Assembly: GCF_937958065.1 (NCBI RefSeq)
Contig: NZ_CALFXI010000061.1
Span: 79,865-143,864, forward strand
Direction: 5' to 3'
DNA from: an uncultured Steroidobacter sp.
GTDB taxonomy: Bacteria; Pseudomonadota; Gammaproteobacteria; Steroidobacterales; Steroidobacteraceae
Length of the DNA stretch: 64,000 bases
Under the pieces are notes generated by a model that searched no databases, was not told where the DNA came from, and saw only the letters and a program-made list of their open reading frames with translations. This document shows positions 19,045-27,276 of this stretch, piece after piece. The translations under genes were made by a program, and so were the position numbers. Numbering within the stretch: the stretch's first letter is position 1; each line of letters starts with the position of its first letter.

Positions 19045-20024
19045 GCCTCGAACAACGCCAATGCAGTCAGACAACGCTGCCGATGAGCAGGACCGATGTT
19101 GGCTGGAATGTCCACGCCGGGCAGTTTCAAGGCGTACGCGCGGCCCGCCGCGTAGGCGTCCTCGATCCAACGGCACAGCTGCGACAAACGCGCTTCGGTG
19201 CCGAGACCGGCGAGTGCATCCCAATCGAACACGTGCGATGTGACGGCGGTGCCGGCGTACACCTTTATTTGCAGCCCCTGCTCACGCGCATAAGCCTTCC
19301 ACGCAATTCGCCGGGGTGAATCTCCGGGATGAAACGGCCGTAAGCCCGCGAACTCTTCATCGCCTCGCGCGGAGTCCTGCGCGCCGCCTGTATCTGTTTC
19401 CACGGGCGGCGGCGACACGCCGCGAGCGGCGGGCTTTGGATAGACCACGCACGTGAGATCCATGTGAACATGAGCCCACGCGCGAAACAGGCTGAAAGGA
19501 TGCCGCGTGCTGATCTCGAAGTGGTCGAGCGTCAGCATGCCTCGCTTGGGCGCGGGCAGGTGCAGGTCGAATACGGCTCGCCCGTTCGCCGCAATGAGCT
19601 GCGGCTTGGTGGGCTCGCCGTGATCGTTTGCGATGCTCAGTTCGTGACGAGCCAGCGGCGCGGTGTTTTCCACTGCGATATGGAACGTCGCTTCGTTGCC
19701 GGCGAACACCGGCTCGCTGCTGGCGGAGCGGATCACGATGCCGGACAGAGTGCGATGACAGTAATGCATGGCGGTAAGCGCCAGCGAGCCGAGCAGGAAC
19801 GTCAGGCCCAGCGCCAGGTTGTTTGCATAGTTCATCGCGCCGATGAACATGGCCGCCAGCATCAGCGCGAACGCGACGCCCATGCCGGTCGGCAGGATAT
19901 AGATGCGCCGGCTGGGCAAGGTCAGCGGATCGACATCGATGCCATGACGCTTGCGAGCCCAGCGACGAGAGAACTGTCGCAGCCGGCGCATCAGGCCGAA
20001 GTCGAGATTGAGGCTCAAGTTCAT
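19041..20024 (-). CDS. DUF58 domain protein
   Basis: A 327-residue protein with two membrane helices at about 45-90 (MGVAFALMLAAMFIGAMNYA and ALGLTFLLGSLALTAM) and a long soluble part. The DUF58 signature is visible as FAGLRPFHPGDSPRRIAWKA at about residues 220-240. DUF58 proteins resemble von Willebrand A-type folds and travel with MoxR ATPases. The gene sits between moxR (27 bp upstream) and tgpA (4 bp overlap). I infer one envelope-related complex; its activity is not known. Confidence 0.9.
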   Translation of the reverse strand: MNLSLNLDFGLMRRLRQFSRRWARKRHGIDVDPLTLPSRRIYILPTGMGVAFALMLAAMFIGAMNYANNLALGLTFLLGSLALTAMHYCHRTLSGIVIRSASSEPVFAGNEATFHIAVENTAPLARHELSIANDHGEPTKPQLIAANGRAVFDLHLPAPKRGMLTLDHFEISTRHPFSLFRAWAHVHMDLTCVVYPKPAARGVSPPPVETDTGGAQDSARGDEEFAGLRPFHPGDSPRRIAWKAYAREQGLQIKVYAGTAVTSHVFDWDALAGLGTEARLSQLCRWIEDAYAAGRAYALKLPGVDIPANIGPAHRQRCLTALALFEA

Positions 20025-20051
20025 GGCCGCGCGACCGCCGGGTGTGGGCGA

Positions 20052-21008
20052 CTAGGGCACCGCGACTTGTTTCAGGACGAACTGGCCGATTTCGGTGGGC
20101 GTCTTGGGCGCGGTTTCGTCACGAGGCTTGAGGCGATGACCGACGACTGCGGCGAGCACGGCCTGCACGTCTTCGGGCATGACGCCCTGATGGCCGTGAA
20201 TCAATGCCCACGCCTGGGCTGCTCGCAACAAGCCAATGGAGGCGCGAGGCGAGATGCCGGCTTCGAACAACGGAGACTCGCGCGTGTAACGAACGAGGGC
20301 CTGTACGTAATCGAGCAGCGCATCGGAGACGTGCACCTTCGGCACCATCGTTTGCATCAACAGCAGCTGCTGAGGCGACAACGTTGGCGCGAGCGTCGCG
20401 ACCAGATCGCGACGGTCCTGGCCGAGCAGCAGCTGACGTTCCAGCGCCGGATCGGGATAGCCGAGCTCGATACGCATCAGGAAACGGTCGAGCTGCGACT
20501 CCGGCAACGGATACGTGCCGATCTGATACACCGGATTCTGGGTCGCGATCACAAAGAACGGTGCCGCCAACGGATAAGTGGCGCCATCCGCAGTGACCTG
20601 ATGTTCTTCCATCGCCTCCAGCAACGCGCTCTGCGCTTTGGGCGTGGCGCGATTCACTTCGTCCGCGAGCACCAGTTGCGAGAACACCGGGCCTTTGTGG
20701 AACTGGAAGGTGCCGGTCTCACGATCGAAGACGGAGATGCCGATGATGTCGGCGGGCAGCAGGTCGCTGGTGAACTGGATGCGTTGATAAGAGAGGCCCA
20801 GCGACTCGGCGAGCGCATGCGCCAGGGTGGTCTTGCCGACGCCGGGAATGTCTTCGATGAGCAGATGACCGCGCGCGAGCAGGCACGAGATGCACAGGCG
20901 CACCTGATGCTCCTTGCCCAGGATCACCCGATTGAGCTGCGCCGTGGTGGCGGCGATCAGCTCGATGGGGTCGGCCTGCGTGATCAGAGTAGGAATGGCG
21001 GAATTCAT
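20052..21008 (-). CDS. MoxR family AAA+ ATPase
   Basis: A 318-residue AAA+ chaperone-like ATPase. Walker A is IPGVGKTTLAHALA, Walker B is LVLADEVNRA, sensor 1 is VIATQNPV and sensor 2 lies around LDRFLMRIELGYP. MoxR proteins are thought to insert cofactors or mature protein complexes and usually pair with DUF58 and transglutaminase genes, as here. It is the first gene of moxR-DUF58-tgpA. The 340 bp between it and valS contain long-stem element A; no further gene is seen there. Confidence 0.93.
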   Translation of the reverse strand: MNSAIPTLITQADPIELIAATTAQLNRVILGKEHQVRLCISCLLARGHLLIEDIPGVGKTTLAHALAESLGLSYQRIQFTSDLLPADIIGISVFDRETGTFQFHKGPVFSQLVLADEVNRATPKAQSALLEAMEEHQVTADGATYPLAAPFFVIATQNPVYQIGTYPLPESQLDRFLMRIELGYPDPALERQLLLGQDRRDLVATLAPTLSPQQLLLMQTMVPKVHVSDALLDYVQALVRYTRESPLFEAGISPRASIGLLRAAQAWALIHGHQGVMPEDVQAVLAAVVGHRLKPRDETAPKTPTEIGQFVLKQVAVP

Positions 21009-21134
21009 GCGCTCTCCGGCTTCGCTCGCCGGCCAGTGTCGGCACTACGGCGTGAAATGCAAGTAGGTAGTTCGCATTCGCGCCAGAAGGCATGGCAGAT
21101 TCGCTAGATACAGACAGAGAAGAATCAGTGGCTC

Positions 21135-21301
21135 GCGTCGCCTGCGGTGGGTATGCCCTCCCGGCACCGCGACGCACGCCGTCGCTCCGCTTCGCTCGCG
21201 CTGACGCGCGCGACTTTGCTGTACTTCCCTGTAGCTGCTAATGGACCACCGTCCCTGGATGGATCCATTTGCCGGGAGGGCACACCCACCGCAGGCGACG
21301 C
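21135..21301. repeat. Long-stem inverted-repeat element A
   Basis: Two 32-nt arms, 21135-21166 and 21270-21301, are complementary at 31 of 32 positions. They end inward in CCGGCA/TGCCGG and outward in GCGTCGCC/GGCGACGC. The 103-nt core contains ATGGATCCAT and GC-rich small inverted repeats. The arm ends match those of elements B and C, and the core, read on minus, resembles theirs loosely (GAGCG-AAG near the 3' side). It occupies most of the 340 bp between valS and moxR (21009-21348), where nothing else was recognised. Confidence 0.75.
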
Positions 21302-21348
21302 CTCAATGGCGATGGGTGCATCGAGCGAGAAGAGGAAGAGCTCTAGCT

Positions 21349-24156
21349 CTACAACTTGCTGACCATCTGTTCCTGCTCGTCCAGCTGCGCGATCTGGCGG
21401 TTGAACTCGGCAATGCGTTCGTGCACCTCCGCGACCACTTCCGGCTTGGCGTTCGCGACGAAGTTCGGATTGTCGAGCTTGCCCTGCTCACGCTTGAGGT
21501 CCTGTTCGACCTTGGCTTTGCGCTTGCGCAACCGGGCCAGCTCCGCTTGCGGATCGGAGATCAGGCCGGCCAGCGGAGACGAGATCGTGCGGCGATCGAT
21601 GATGGCCGTCGCCGAGGGCGGCAGCGATGCATCGCTCGGCAGAATCTTCAGCTCGCCGATCTTGCCCACCCCGCGGACCACATCGAGGCTCGCCGAGAGC
21701 GACGCCGCGTCGCTCGCTTCCGGCGACTGGAAGGCGACGACGATCTCACGAGACTGAGGAATATCCAGCTGCCCCCGAATCTGACGGGCGCCCAGGATCA
21801 CCGCCTTGATTGGAGCGATCGCGGCTTCAGCCGCGGCATCGCGCGTGAACTCGGCGGCAGTCGGATAGGACTGCAACATGATCGTCTCGCCTTTGATGCC
21901 GGCCATCGGCGCCACGGACTGCCAGATCTCTTCGGTGATGAAGGGCATCAGCGGATGTAACAAACGCAAATACGCTTCGAGCACGACCGCCAGCGTTTCG
22001 CGCGTGCCGCGCTTCTGCGCATCGCTCGACTGTTCGGACTGCAGCGTCGGCTTCGACAGCTCCAGATACCAGTCGCAGTACTCGTACCAGGCGAACTCAT
22101 ACAGGGCCTGCGCGGCGAGGTCGAAACGATATTCGGCCAGGCGGGCACGCACTTCCTCGATGGTCGCGCCCAGGCGCGAGCGGATCCAACGATCAGCGGC
22201 GGAGTATTCGACCGGACCCGTCGCGGCAGAGGGGGGCGCGCTCTCCAGATTCATCATCACGTAGCGCGCGGCGTTCCACAGCTTGTTACAAAAGTTGCGA
22301 TAGCCTTCGATGCGGCCGAGATCGAAACGAATGTCTCGGCCCATGGTGGCGAGCGCGCAGAACGTAAAGCGCAGCGCGTCGGCGCCATAGGAAGGAATGC
22401 CGTTCGGGAACTGCTTGCGCGTGGCCTTCTCGATCTTGTCCTTGGTCTGCTGGGGCTGCATCAGCCCCGTGGTGCGCTTGGCGACCAGCGATTCCAGATC
22501 GATGCCGTCGATCAGATCGAGCGGATCGATGATGTTGCCCTTGGACTTGGACATCTTGTCGCCGTTCTCGTCCCGGATCAGGCCGGTGATGTACACCTCG
22601 CGGAACGGCACGTCGCCGGCGAACTTCAGGCCCATCATGATCATGCGGGCCACCCAGAAGAAAATGATGTCGAAGCCCGTGACCAGCACGCTGGTGGGGT
22701 AGAGCGTCTTGAGCTCCGGGGTCTGTTCCGGCCAGCCCAGCGTCGAGAACGGCCACAGCGCCGAGGAGAACCACGTATCGAGCACGTCTTCGTCACGCTT
22801 GAGCGTCACGTCGCGGCCCAGCTTGGCGCGCGCTTGTTCCCTGGCTTGCGCTTCGGTGCGAGCGACGTAGTGATTGCCTTGATCGTCATACCAGGCCGGG
22901 ATCTGGTGGCCCCACCACAGCTGGCGGCTGATGCACCAGTCCTGGATGTTTTCCATCCACTGGTAATACGTTTTCGACCAGTTCTCCGGCACGAAACGAA
23001 TGCGGCCGTCCTGCACACACTTGATCGCCGGCTCGGCGAGCGGCGCGATGCGCACGTACCACTGATCGGTGAGCCAAGGCTCGAGCACCGCATTGCTGCG
23101 ATCGCCCCGTGGCACCTGCAGCTTGTGCGGCTCGATCTTTTCGACCAGTCCCAGCGCTTCGAGATCGGCGATGACCTGCTTGCGCGCAACGAAGCGGTCG
23201 AGGCCGCGATACTTCTCGGGCACCTCGTCGTTGAGCGCGGCGTTGGCGTCGAAGATATTGATCAGCGGCAGCGAATGACGCACGCCGATCTGGTAGTCGT
23301 TGAAATCATGGCCCGGAGTGATCTTGACGCAGCCGGAGCCGAACGCCGGATCGACGTAATCGTCGGCGATGATGGGGATGAGCCGGTTGGTCAACGGCAG
23401 GCGGATCTTCTTGCCGATGAGATGTTTGTAGCGCTCGTCCTCGGGATGCACGGCCACCGCGGTGTCGCCGAGCATGGTTTCCGGGCGCGTGGTGGCCACC
23501 ACCAGGTACTGGTCCTCGCCCTCGACCGGATAGATGGTGTCGCCACTGCCTTCGATGGGATAACGGAAATGCCACAGGGAGCCTTGCTCCTCCTGCGCGA
23601 TCACCTCCAGGTCGGACAGGGCCGTGTGCAGCACCGGATCCCAGTTCACCAGGCGCTTGCCGCGATAGATCAGCCCGTCTTCATACAAACGCACGAAGAC
23701 TTCGGTGACGGCCTCGGACAAACCCTCGTCCATGGTGAAGCGGTCGCGTGACCAGTCGACGGAATTGCCGATGCGGCGCTCCTGGCGAGAAATGGTGTCG
23801 CCCGACTGGGCCTTCCATTCCCACACGCGTTTGACGAACGCTTCCCGCCCGATGTCACGACGATGCGTGCCCGCGGCGTCCAGCTGTCGCTCGACGACCA
23901 TCTGGGTGGCGATGCCGGCGTGGTCGGTGCCCGGCTGCCACAGCGTGTTCTCGCCCTGCATGCGGTGCTGGCGGGTGAGCACGTCCATCAGCGTGTGCTG
24001 AAAGGCGTGACCCATGTGCAGCGTGCCGGTCACGTTCGGCGGCGGAATGACGATGCTATAGGGCGCGCCCTGGCCCGAGGGTTTGAACCAGCCGTGCGAC
24101 TCCCATCGCTCGTAGGTGCGCTGTTCGATGTCCTTGGGGTCGTAGGTTTTTTGCAT
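21349..24156 (-). CDS. valS: Valyl-tRNA synthetase
   Basis: A 935-residue class I synthetase charging tRNA-Val. The HIGH motif is seen as PPPNVTGTLHMGHAF at about 38-52 and KMSKS as GDKMSKSKGNIIDPLD in the middle. An editing domain lies between them, the anticodon-binding domain follows, and a C-terminal coiled coil (LARLRKRKAKVEQDLKREQG) touches tRNA. In many Gammaproteobacteria the order is pepA-holC-valS; here holC and pepA lie 3.1 kb upstream on the same strand with unrelated genes between. Confidence 0.98.
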   Translation of the reverse strand: MQKTYDPKDIEQRTYERWESHGWFKPSGQGAPYSIVIPPPNVTGTLHMGHAFQHTLMDVLTRQHRMQGENTLWQPGTDHAGIATQMVVERQLDAAGTHRRDIGREAFVKRVWEWKAQSGDTISRQERRIGNSVDWSRDRFTMDEGLSEAVTEVFVRLYEDGLIYRGKRLVNWDPVLHTALSDLEVIAQEEQGSLWHFRYPIEGSGDTIYPVEGEDQYLVVATTRPETMLGDTAVAVHPEDERYKHLIGKKIRLPLTNRLIPIIADDYVDPAFGSGCVKITPGHDFNDYQIGVRHSLPLINIFDANAALNDEVPEKYRGLDRFVARKQVIADLEALGLVEKIEPHKLQVPRGDRSNAVLEPWLTDQWYVRIAPLAEPAIKCVQDGRIRFVPENWSKTYYQWMENIQDWCISRQLWWGHQIPAWYDDQGNHYVARTEAQAREQARAKLGRDVTLKRDEDVLDTWFSSALWPFSTLGWPEQTPELKTLYPTSVLVTGFDIIFFWVARMIMMGLKFAGDVPFREVYITGLIRDENGDKMSKSKGNIIDPLDLIDGIDLESLVAKRTTGLMQPQQTKDKIEKATRKQFPNGIPSYGADALRFTFCALATMGRDIRFDLGRIEGYRNFCNKLWNAARYVMMNLESAPPSAATGPVEYSAADRWIRSRLGATIEEVRARLAEYRFDLAAQALYEFAWYEYCDWYLELSKPTLQSEQSSDAQKRGTRETLAVVLEAYLRLLHPLMPFITEEIWQSVAPMAGIKGETIMLQSYPTAAEFTRDAAAEAAIAPIKAVILGARQIRGQLDIPQSREIVVAFQSPEASDAASLSASLDVVRGVGKIGELKILPSDASLPPSATAIIDRRTISSPLAGLISDPQAELARLRKRKAKVEQDLKREQGKLDNPNFVANAKPEVVAEVHERIAEFNRQIAQLDEQEQMVSKL

Positions 24157-24239
24157 GATGGGGCAGAAGGCGGAAAACAGCTGGTTAGTATAGCCGCCGC
24201 CACCTTCGTTCGCGGGCCGCCGCCGAATCCCGTAAAGCT

Positions 24240-24262
24240 GCGGGCCGGCTCAGCCGGCCCGC
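24240..24262. terminator. GC-rich hairpin downstream of the SDR gene
   Basis: A perfect 10-bp stem (GCGGGCCGGC-TCA-GCCGGCCCGC) lies 20 bp past the SDR stop and 83 bp before the valS start. There is no U-tract on either strand, so it is a possible terminator or pause site only. Confidence 0.4.
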
Positions 24263-24282
24263 TCCTGCCCCTGGCGGAGCCC

Positions 24283-25056
24283 TTACAGGAACATGCCGCC
24301 CGAGGCTTCGATGCGCTGGGCATTGATCCAGCGGTTTTCCGGCGACAGCAGCGAGGCGACCACGCCGCCGATGTCTTCCGGCCGGCCGACCCGGCCGAGC
24401 GCGGTCTGCGAGGCGATCAGATCGTTCACCTGCTTGTTGTCCCGGACCAGGCCGCCGCCGAAGTCGGTCTCGATCGCGCCCGGGGCGACGATGTTGACGG
24501 CGATGCCGCGGCCGCCGAGCTCCTTGGCCTGATAGCGGGTCAGTACTTCCATGGCGCCCTTCATGGCGGCATAGGCCGCATACCCGGGCAGCGCGAAGCG
24601 GGCGAGGCCGGAAGAAATGTTCACGATCCGGCCGCCGTCGGCCAGCACCGGCAACAGCTTCTGCGTCAGGAAAAACGGGCCTTTCAGGTGGATGTTCACC
24701 AGCTCGTCGAACTGCGCCTCGGTGGTTTCGGCGAAGGCCGCATGAATGCCGATGCCGGCGTTGTTCACCAGGAAATCGAAACGGTCGCGCTGCCAGCGGC
24801 TCTTCAGCACTTCGCGGACCTGCGCCACGAACTGATCGAAGCTCGACACAACGCTGACATCGAGCTGCAGCGCCGCCGCGCGTCGGCCGGACTTCTCGAT
24901 CTCGGCGACCACGTCTTCGGCTTCCTTGCGATTGCTCCGGTAGGTCAGGAGCACATCGATGCCCCGCCGCGCGGACTGCAAAGCCATGTCTCGGCCGAGA
25001 CCGCGGCTGCCGCCGGTGATGAGGGCGATAGGCGCCGAGGCGTTCGAGGTATTCAT
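24283..25056 (-). CDS. Short-chain dehydrogenase/reductase
   Basis: A 257-residue classical SDR. The cofactor motif TGGSRGLG is near residue 15 and NNAG is near 95. The catalytic Ser is in NISSG, and Tyr/Lys are in YAAMK. Loop residues after strand 2 (TYRSNRKEAE) suggest NADPH. The ATG at 25056 has AAGGAG 8 nt upstream, which decides it over the longer frame to 25188. It is divergent from a LysR regulator with a 130 bp shared promoter region, so it is probably that regulator's target. The substrate cannot be told from sequence. Confidence 0.9.
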   Translation of the reverse strand: MNTSNASAPIALITGGSRGLGRDMALQSARRGIDVLLTYRSNRKEAEDVVAEIEKSGRRAAALQLDVSVVSSFDQFVAQVREVLKSRWQRDRFDFLVNNAGIGIHAAFAETTEAQFDELVNIHLKGPFFLTQKLLPVLADGGRIVNISSGLARFALPGYAAYAAMKGAMEVLTRYQAKELGGRGIAVNIVAPGAIETDFGGGLVRDNKQVNDLIASQTALGRVGRPEDIGGVVASLLSPENRWINAQRIEASGGMFL

Positions 25057-25145
25057 TGTTGACTCCTTGTTGGGGTGGGGGTGAGCGACGGAAAGCAGCT
25101 TATTGATCCGATAACGGCTGATAAATCGGCTGATCTTGATCGCAG

Positions 25146-25164
25146 TGTTCGTATAATCCGAACA
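25146..25164 (+). promoter_or_regulatory. Palindromic operator overlapping the -10 box of the LysR gene
   Basis: TGTTCG-TATAATC-CGAACA is a 6-bp perfect inverted repeat centred on a consensus -10 box (TATAAT, 25152-25157), 22 nt before the LysR start codon. The only -35 candidate (CTGATC, 25130-25135, 16-nt spacer) is poor. Binding here would block the LysR promoter, so autorepression, with control of the divergent SDR gene, is inferred. Confidence 0.6.
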
Positions 25165-25186
25165 ATCACCCGGTAAGGTTCTCCTC

Positions 25187-26098
25187 ATGAATCAACTCGA
25201 AGCCATGCAGATCTTCGTCCGCGTCGCCGAGCTCTCCAGCTATACGCGGGCGGCGGAAAGTCTGGGCATGCCCAAGGCGAGCATGTCCACGGCGGTCCAG
25301 CAGCTGGAGAGCGAGTTCGGCACTCAACTGCTGCATCGGACCACGCGCAAGGTGCAGATGACGCTCGATGGACGCGCCTGTTACGAGCGCTGCAAGGATC
25401 TGCTCGCCGACATGGACGAGCTGCGCTCGATGTTTCAGCAGGGCCCGCAGGCATTGCGCGGACGGTTGCGCGTCGATATGCCTACGGGCATCGCGCGCAC
25501 CACGGTCATTCCGCACCTGACCGAGTTCATGCGGCAACATCCGTTACTCGAAATCGAGTTGAGCTGCACGGATCGCAAAGTGGATCTGGTGCGCGAAGGA
25601 TTCGACTGCGTGATGCGCGTCGGCTCGGTGGACGATCTCAGTCTCATCGCACGCCCGCTCGGCGCGTTTGCGGTCACGAACTGCGCAAGTCCCGAATACG
25701 TTCGCACGCACGGCATGCCACGCACTGTCGAAGATCTCGCGCATCATCAGCTGATCCACTATGTCGGCACGTTCGGCGCGAAGCCGATGGGCTTCGAATA
25801 TTACGACGGCGTCGCTTACCGCACCGTGGACATGCCCGGTGCGATCACGGTCAACAGCGCGGAGGCGTATCAGGAAACCTGCCTGGCAGGCTTGGGCATC
25901 ATTCAGGCACCGGGGCCCGGCATGCGGAAGTTGATCGAGCAGGGCCTGCTCGTCGAAGTCGCACCCGAGTTGCGCGCCGAGCCAATGCCGGTCTGGCTGC
26001 TGTACGCGCAGCGGCGCAATCTGTCACGGCGCGTGCAGGTCTTCATGAGCTGGATCGCGGACCTGCTGAAGCCGTATTTGCTGCCGCTGACTGTCTGA
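25187..26098 (+). CDS. LysR family transcriptional regulator
   Basis: A 303-residue LTTR. The winged helix-turn-helix is at about 1-60 (SYTRAAESLGMPKASMSTAV, then LESEFGTQLLHRTT). The effector-binding domain runs from about 90, with GRLRVDMPTGIARTTVIPHL and FDCVMRVGSVDDLSLIARPL, the pattern of the large subgroup regulating neighbouring oxidoreductases. It is divergent from the SDR gene and has its own palindromic operator. The thioesterase gene follows 42 bp later on the same strand. Confidence 0.93.
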   Translation: MNQLEAMQIFVRVAELSSYTRAAESLGMPKASMSTAVQQLESEFGTQLLHRTTRKVQMTLDGRACYERCKDLLADMDELRSMFQQGPQALRGRLRVDMPTGIARTTVIPHLTEFMRQHPLLEIELSCTDRKVDLVREGFDCVMRVGSVDDLSLIARPLGAFAVTNCASPEYVRTHGMPRTVEDLAHHQLIHYVGTFGAKPMGFEYYDGVAYRTVDMPGAITVNSAEAYQETCLAGLGIIQAPGPGMRKLIEQGLLVEVAPELRAEPMPVWLLYAQRRNLSRRVQVFMSWIADLLKPYLLPLTV

Positions 26099-26140
26099 TT
26101 TGAAGCGCTATCATCCTGGAACAGAAGTCGAGGAGCGACG

Positions 26141-26581
26141 ATGAGCCGGTTCCGTTATTTCCTGCGAACGCGTTACAGCGAGTGCGATGCCCAGAAGGTC
26201 GTGTTCAATTCCCGCTACGGCGACTACACCGACCTCGCCACGGCGGAGTTCTTTCGCGCGCTGGGCTATGAAAAGGAAATGCAAACCGGCGAGCTGGATT
26301 TCCAGCTGGTGAAACAAACGACGCAATGGCGCGCGCCGGCGCGCTACGACCAGGTGCTGGAAATTTCAGTCTCGACGAAGCACCTCGGCAACACCTCGTT
26401 CACATTGGCGACGGAGTTTCGATTGGCAGGGGAGGAGAAGGTGATCGTCGAGGTGGAAACGGTGTACGTGCATGTCGATCATCACACGCTGCAGAAGTCG
26501 CCGCTGCCGGCACCGCTACGATCAGCAATGGAACGTGGTGCGTCGAATGTGACGATCGATCACGCTGCGTATCTCTCTTGA
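26141..26581 (+). CDS. YbgC/FadM-like acyl-CoA thioesterase
   Basis: A 146-residue hot-dog-fold protein. The 4HBT signature RYSECDAQKVVFNSRYGDY at about 12-30 includes the catalytic Asp in the usual place, and WRAPARYDQVLEISV and VETVYVHVD follow. Such enzymes hydrolyse acyl-CoA thioesters. GAGGAG precedes the ATG by about 7 nt. It may share a transcript with the LysR gene upstream. Downstream is a 695 bp gene-free convergent region carrying elements B and C. Confidence 0.88.
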   Translation: MSRFRYFLRTRYSECDAQKVVFNSRYGDYTDLATAEFFRALGYEKEMQTGELDFQLVKQTTQWRAPARYDQVLEISVSTKHLGNTSFTLATEFRLAGEEKVIVEVETVYVHVDHHTLQKSPLPAPLRSAMERGASNVTIDHAAYLS

Positions 26582-26633
26582 ACGTTTGCGTTGGCTGTTG
26601 GGTTGAGGTTGTCCCCGGAGAGCGTTGTGGTTT

Positions 26634-26785
26634 GCGTCGCCGGGAGCGACCTACCTCCTTCCGGCACCGGGCACGGCCGGAGCGCCTTGCGCTCCTCACC
26701 GCACGTCCATGGTGAGCCCTGCTGTTGCGGCCCCATCCATGTGCCGCAAAGCTGCCGGAAGGAGGTAGGTCACTCCCGACGACGC
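26634..26785 (-). repeat. Long-stem inverted-repeat element B
   Basis: A 152-nt element: arms 26634-26666 and 26753-26785 (33 nt each) flank an 86-nt core. Arms pair at 31 of 33 positions on plus; on the minus strand the other two become G-U pairs, so minus is taken as the RNA-like strand. The core holds inner inverted repeats TTGCGG/CCGCAA, CTCACC/GGTGAG and GAGCGC/GCGCTC. The core is identical to element C at 82 of 86 positions, in opposite orientation, while the stem differs. Protein-like frames here (for example 26591-26842) reflect the DNA repeat, not genes. Confidence 0.85.
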
Positions 26786-27059
26786 CGACAGGTCACGGCG
26801 GTAGCAGGCCGGGCGACGTTCGTCGCGGTTATCGCGCTCTAACGAGCGCTCGCGTTTCTTGCTGTCGCTCGAAACTGGACGAGGCGTCTTGGTGACGCCT
26901 CGCGGCGGAGAGCTGGACGATCGCACGGCTGTGACATCACACGAGCGGCCGCGCTAAAGCGCGGCCGCAACTGCTGTCGCAACAACGTGCGAGCTCAACC
27001 TCAAACCGAGGGTTGGTTGGTCGGAGCAGAGTCACGCGCAACGCGCAGCTGACCTTTCG
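26786..27059. other. Hairpin-rich spacer between elements B and C
   Basis: No gene is seen. Three perfect hairpins lie in order: GCGCTC-TAAC-GAGCGC (26834-26849), CGAGGCGTC-TTGGT-GACGCCTCG (26880-26902) and GCGGCCGCGC-TAAA-GCGCGGCCGC (26945-26968). With B and C this makes the whole convergent interval 26634-27211 unusually rich in inverted repeats. Confidence 0.65.
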
Positions 27060-27211
27060 GCGGCGTCGGGAGTGTCGTGGCGCTTCCCGGCAGCTTTGCG
27101 GTACAGGGACGGGACCGCAACAGCAGGGCTCACCATGGACGTGCGGTGAGGAGCGCAAGGCGCTCCGGCCGTGCCCGGTGCCGGGAAGCGCCAGGACACT
27201 CCCGGCGACGC
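27060..27211 (+). repeat. Long-stem inverted-repeat element C
   Basis: A 152-nt copy of the same family on plus: arms 27060-27092 and 27179-27211, core 27093-27178. The stem has 31 of 33 paired positions counting one G-U. Compared with B, six stem positions (16, 20, 21, 23, 25 and 27 from the outer end) differ on both arms yet still pair. Core differences are four single bases around the ACATGGATG/ACAGGGACG loop. After the element the sequence to 27276 is A-rich and shows no gene. Confidence 0.85.
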
Positions 27212-27276
27212 AGACCACCGACGCCTCTTAAAAAAACGCTAAGGGCAAACGCAAAGGACAACGTGAAAGGCAAACC

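Noticed and set aside
19464..21107. Plus-strand ORF of 547 codons
   Set aside because: Antisense to DUF58 and moxR, which have clear signatures and operon spacing.
26591..27218. Two similar protein-like frames, plus 26591-26842 and minus 26937-27218, with shared HGRSALRSSPHVHGEP
   Set aside because: The similarity comes from inverted DNA copies of elements B and C. The frames cross both hairpin arms, and nothing suggests a start site or domain.
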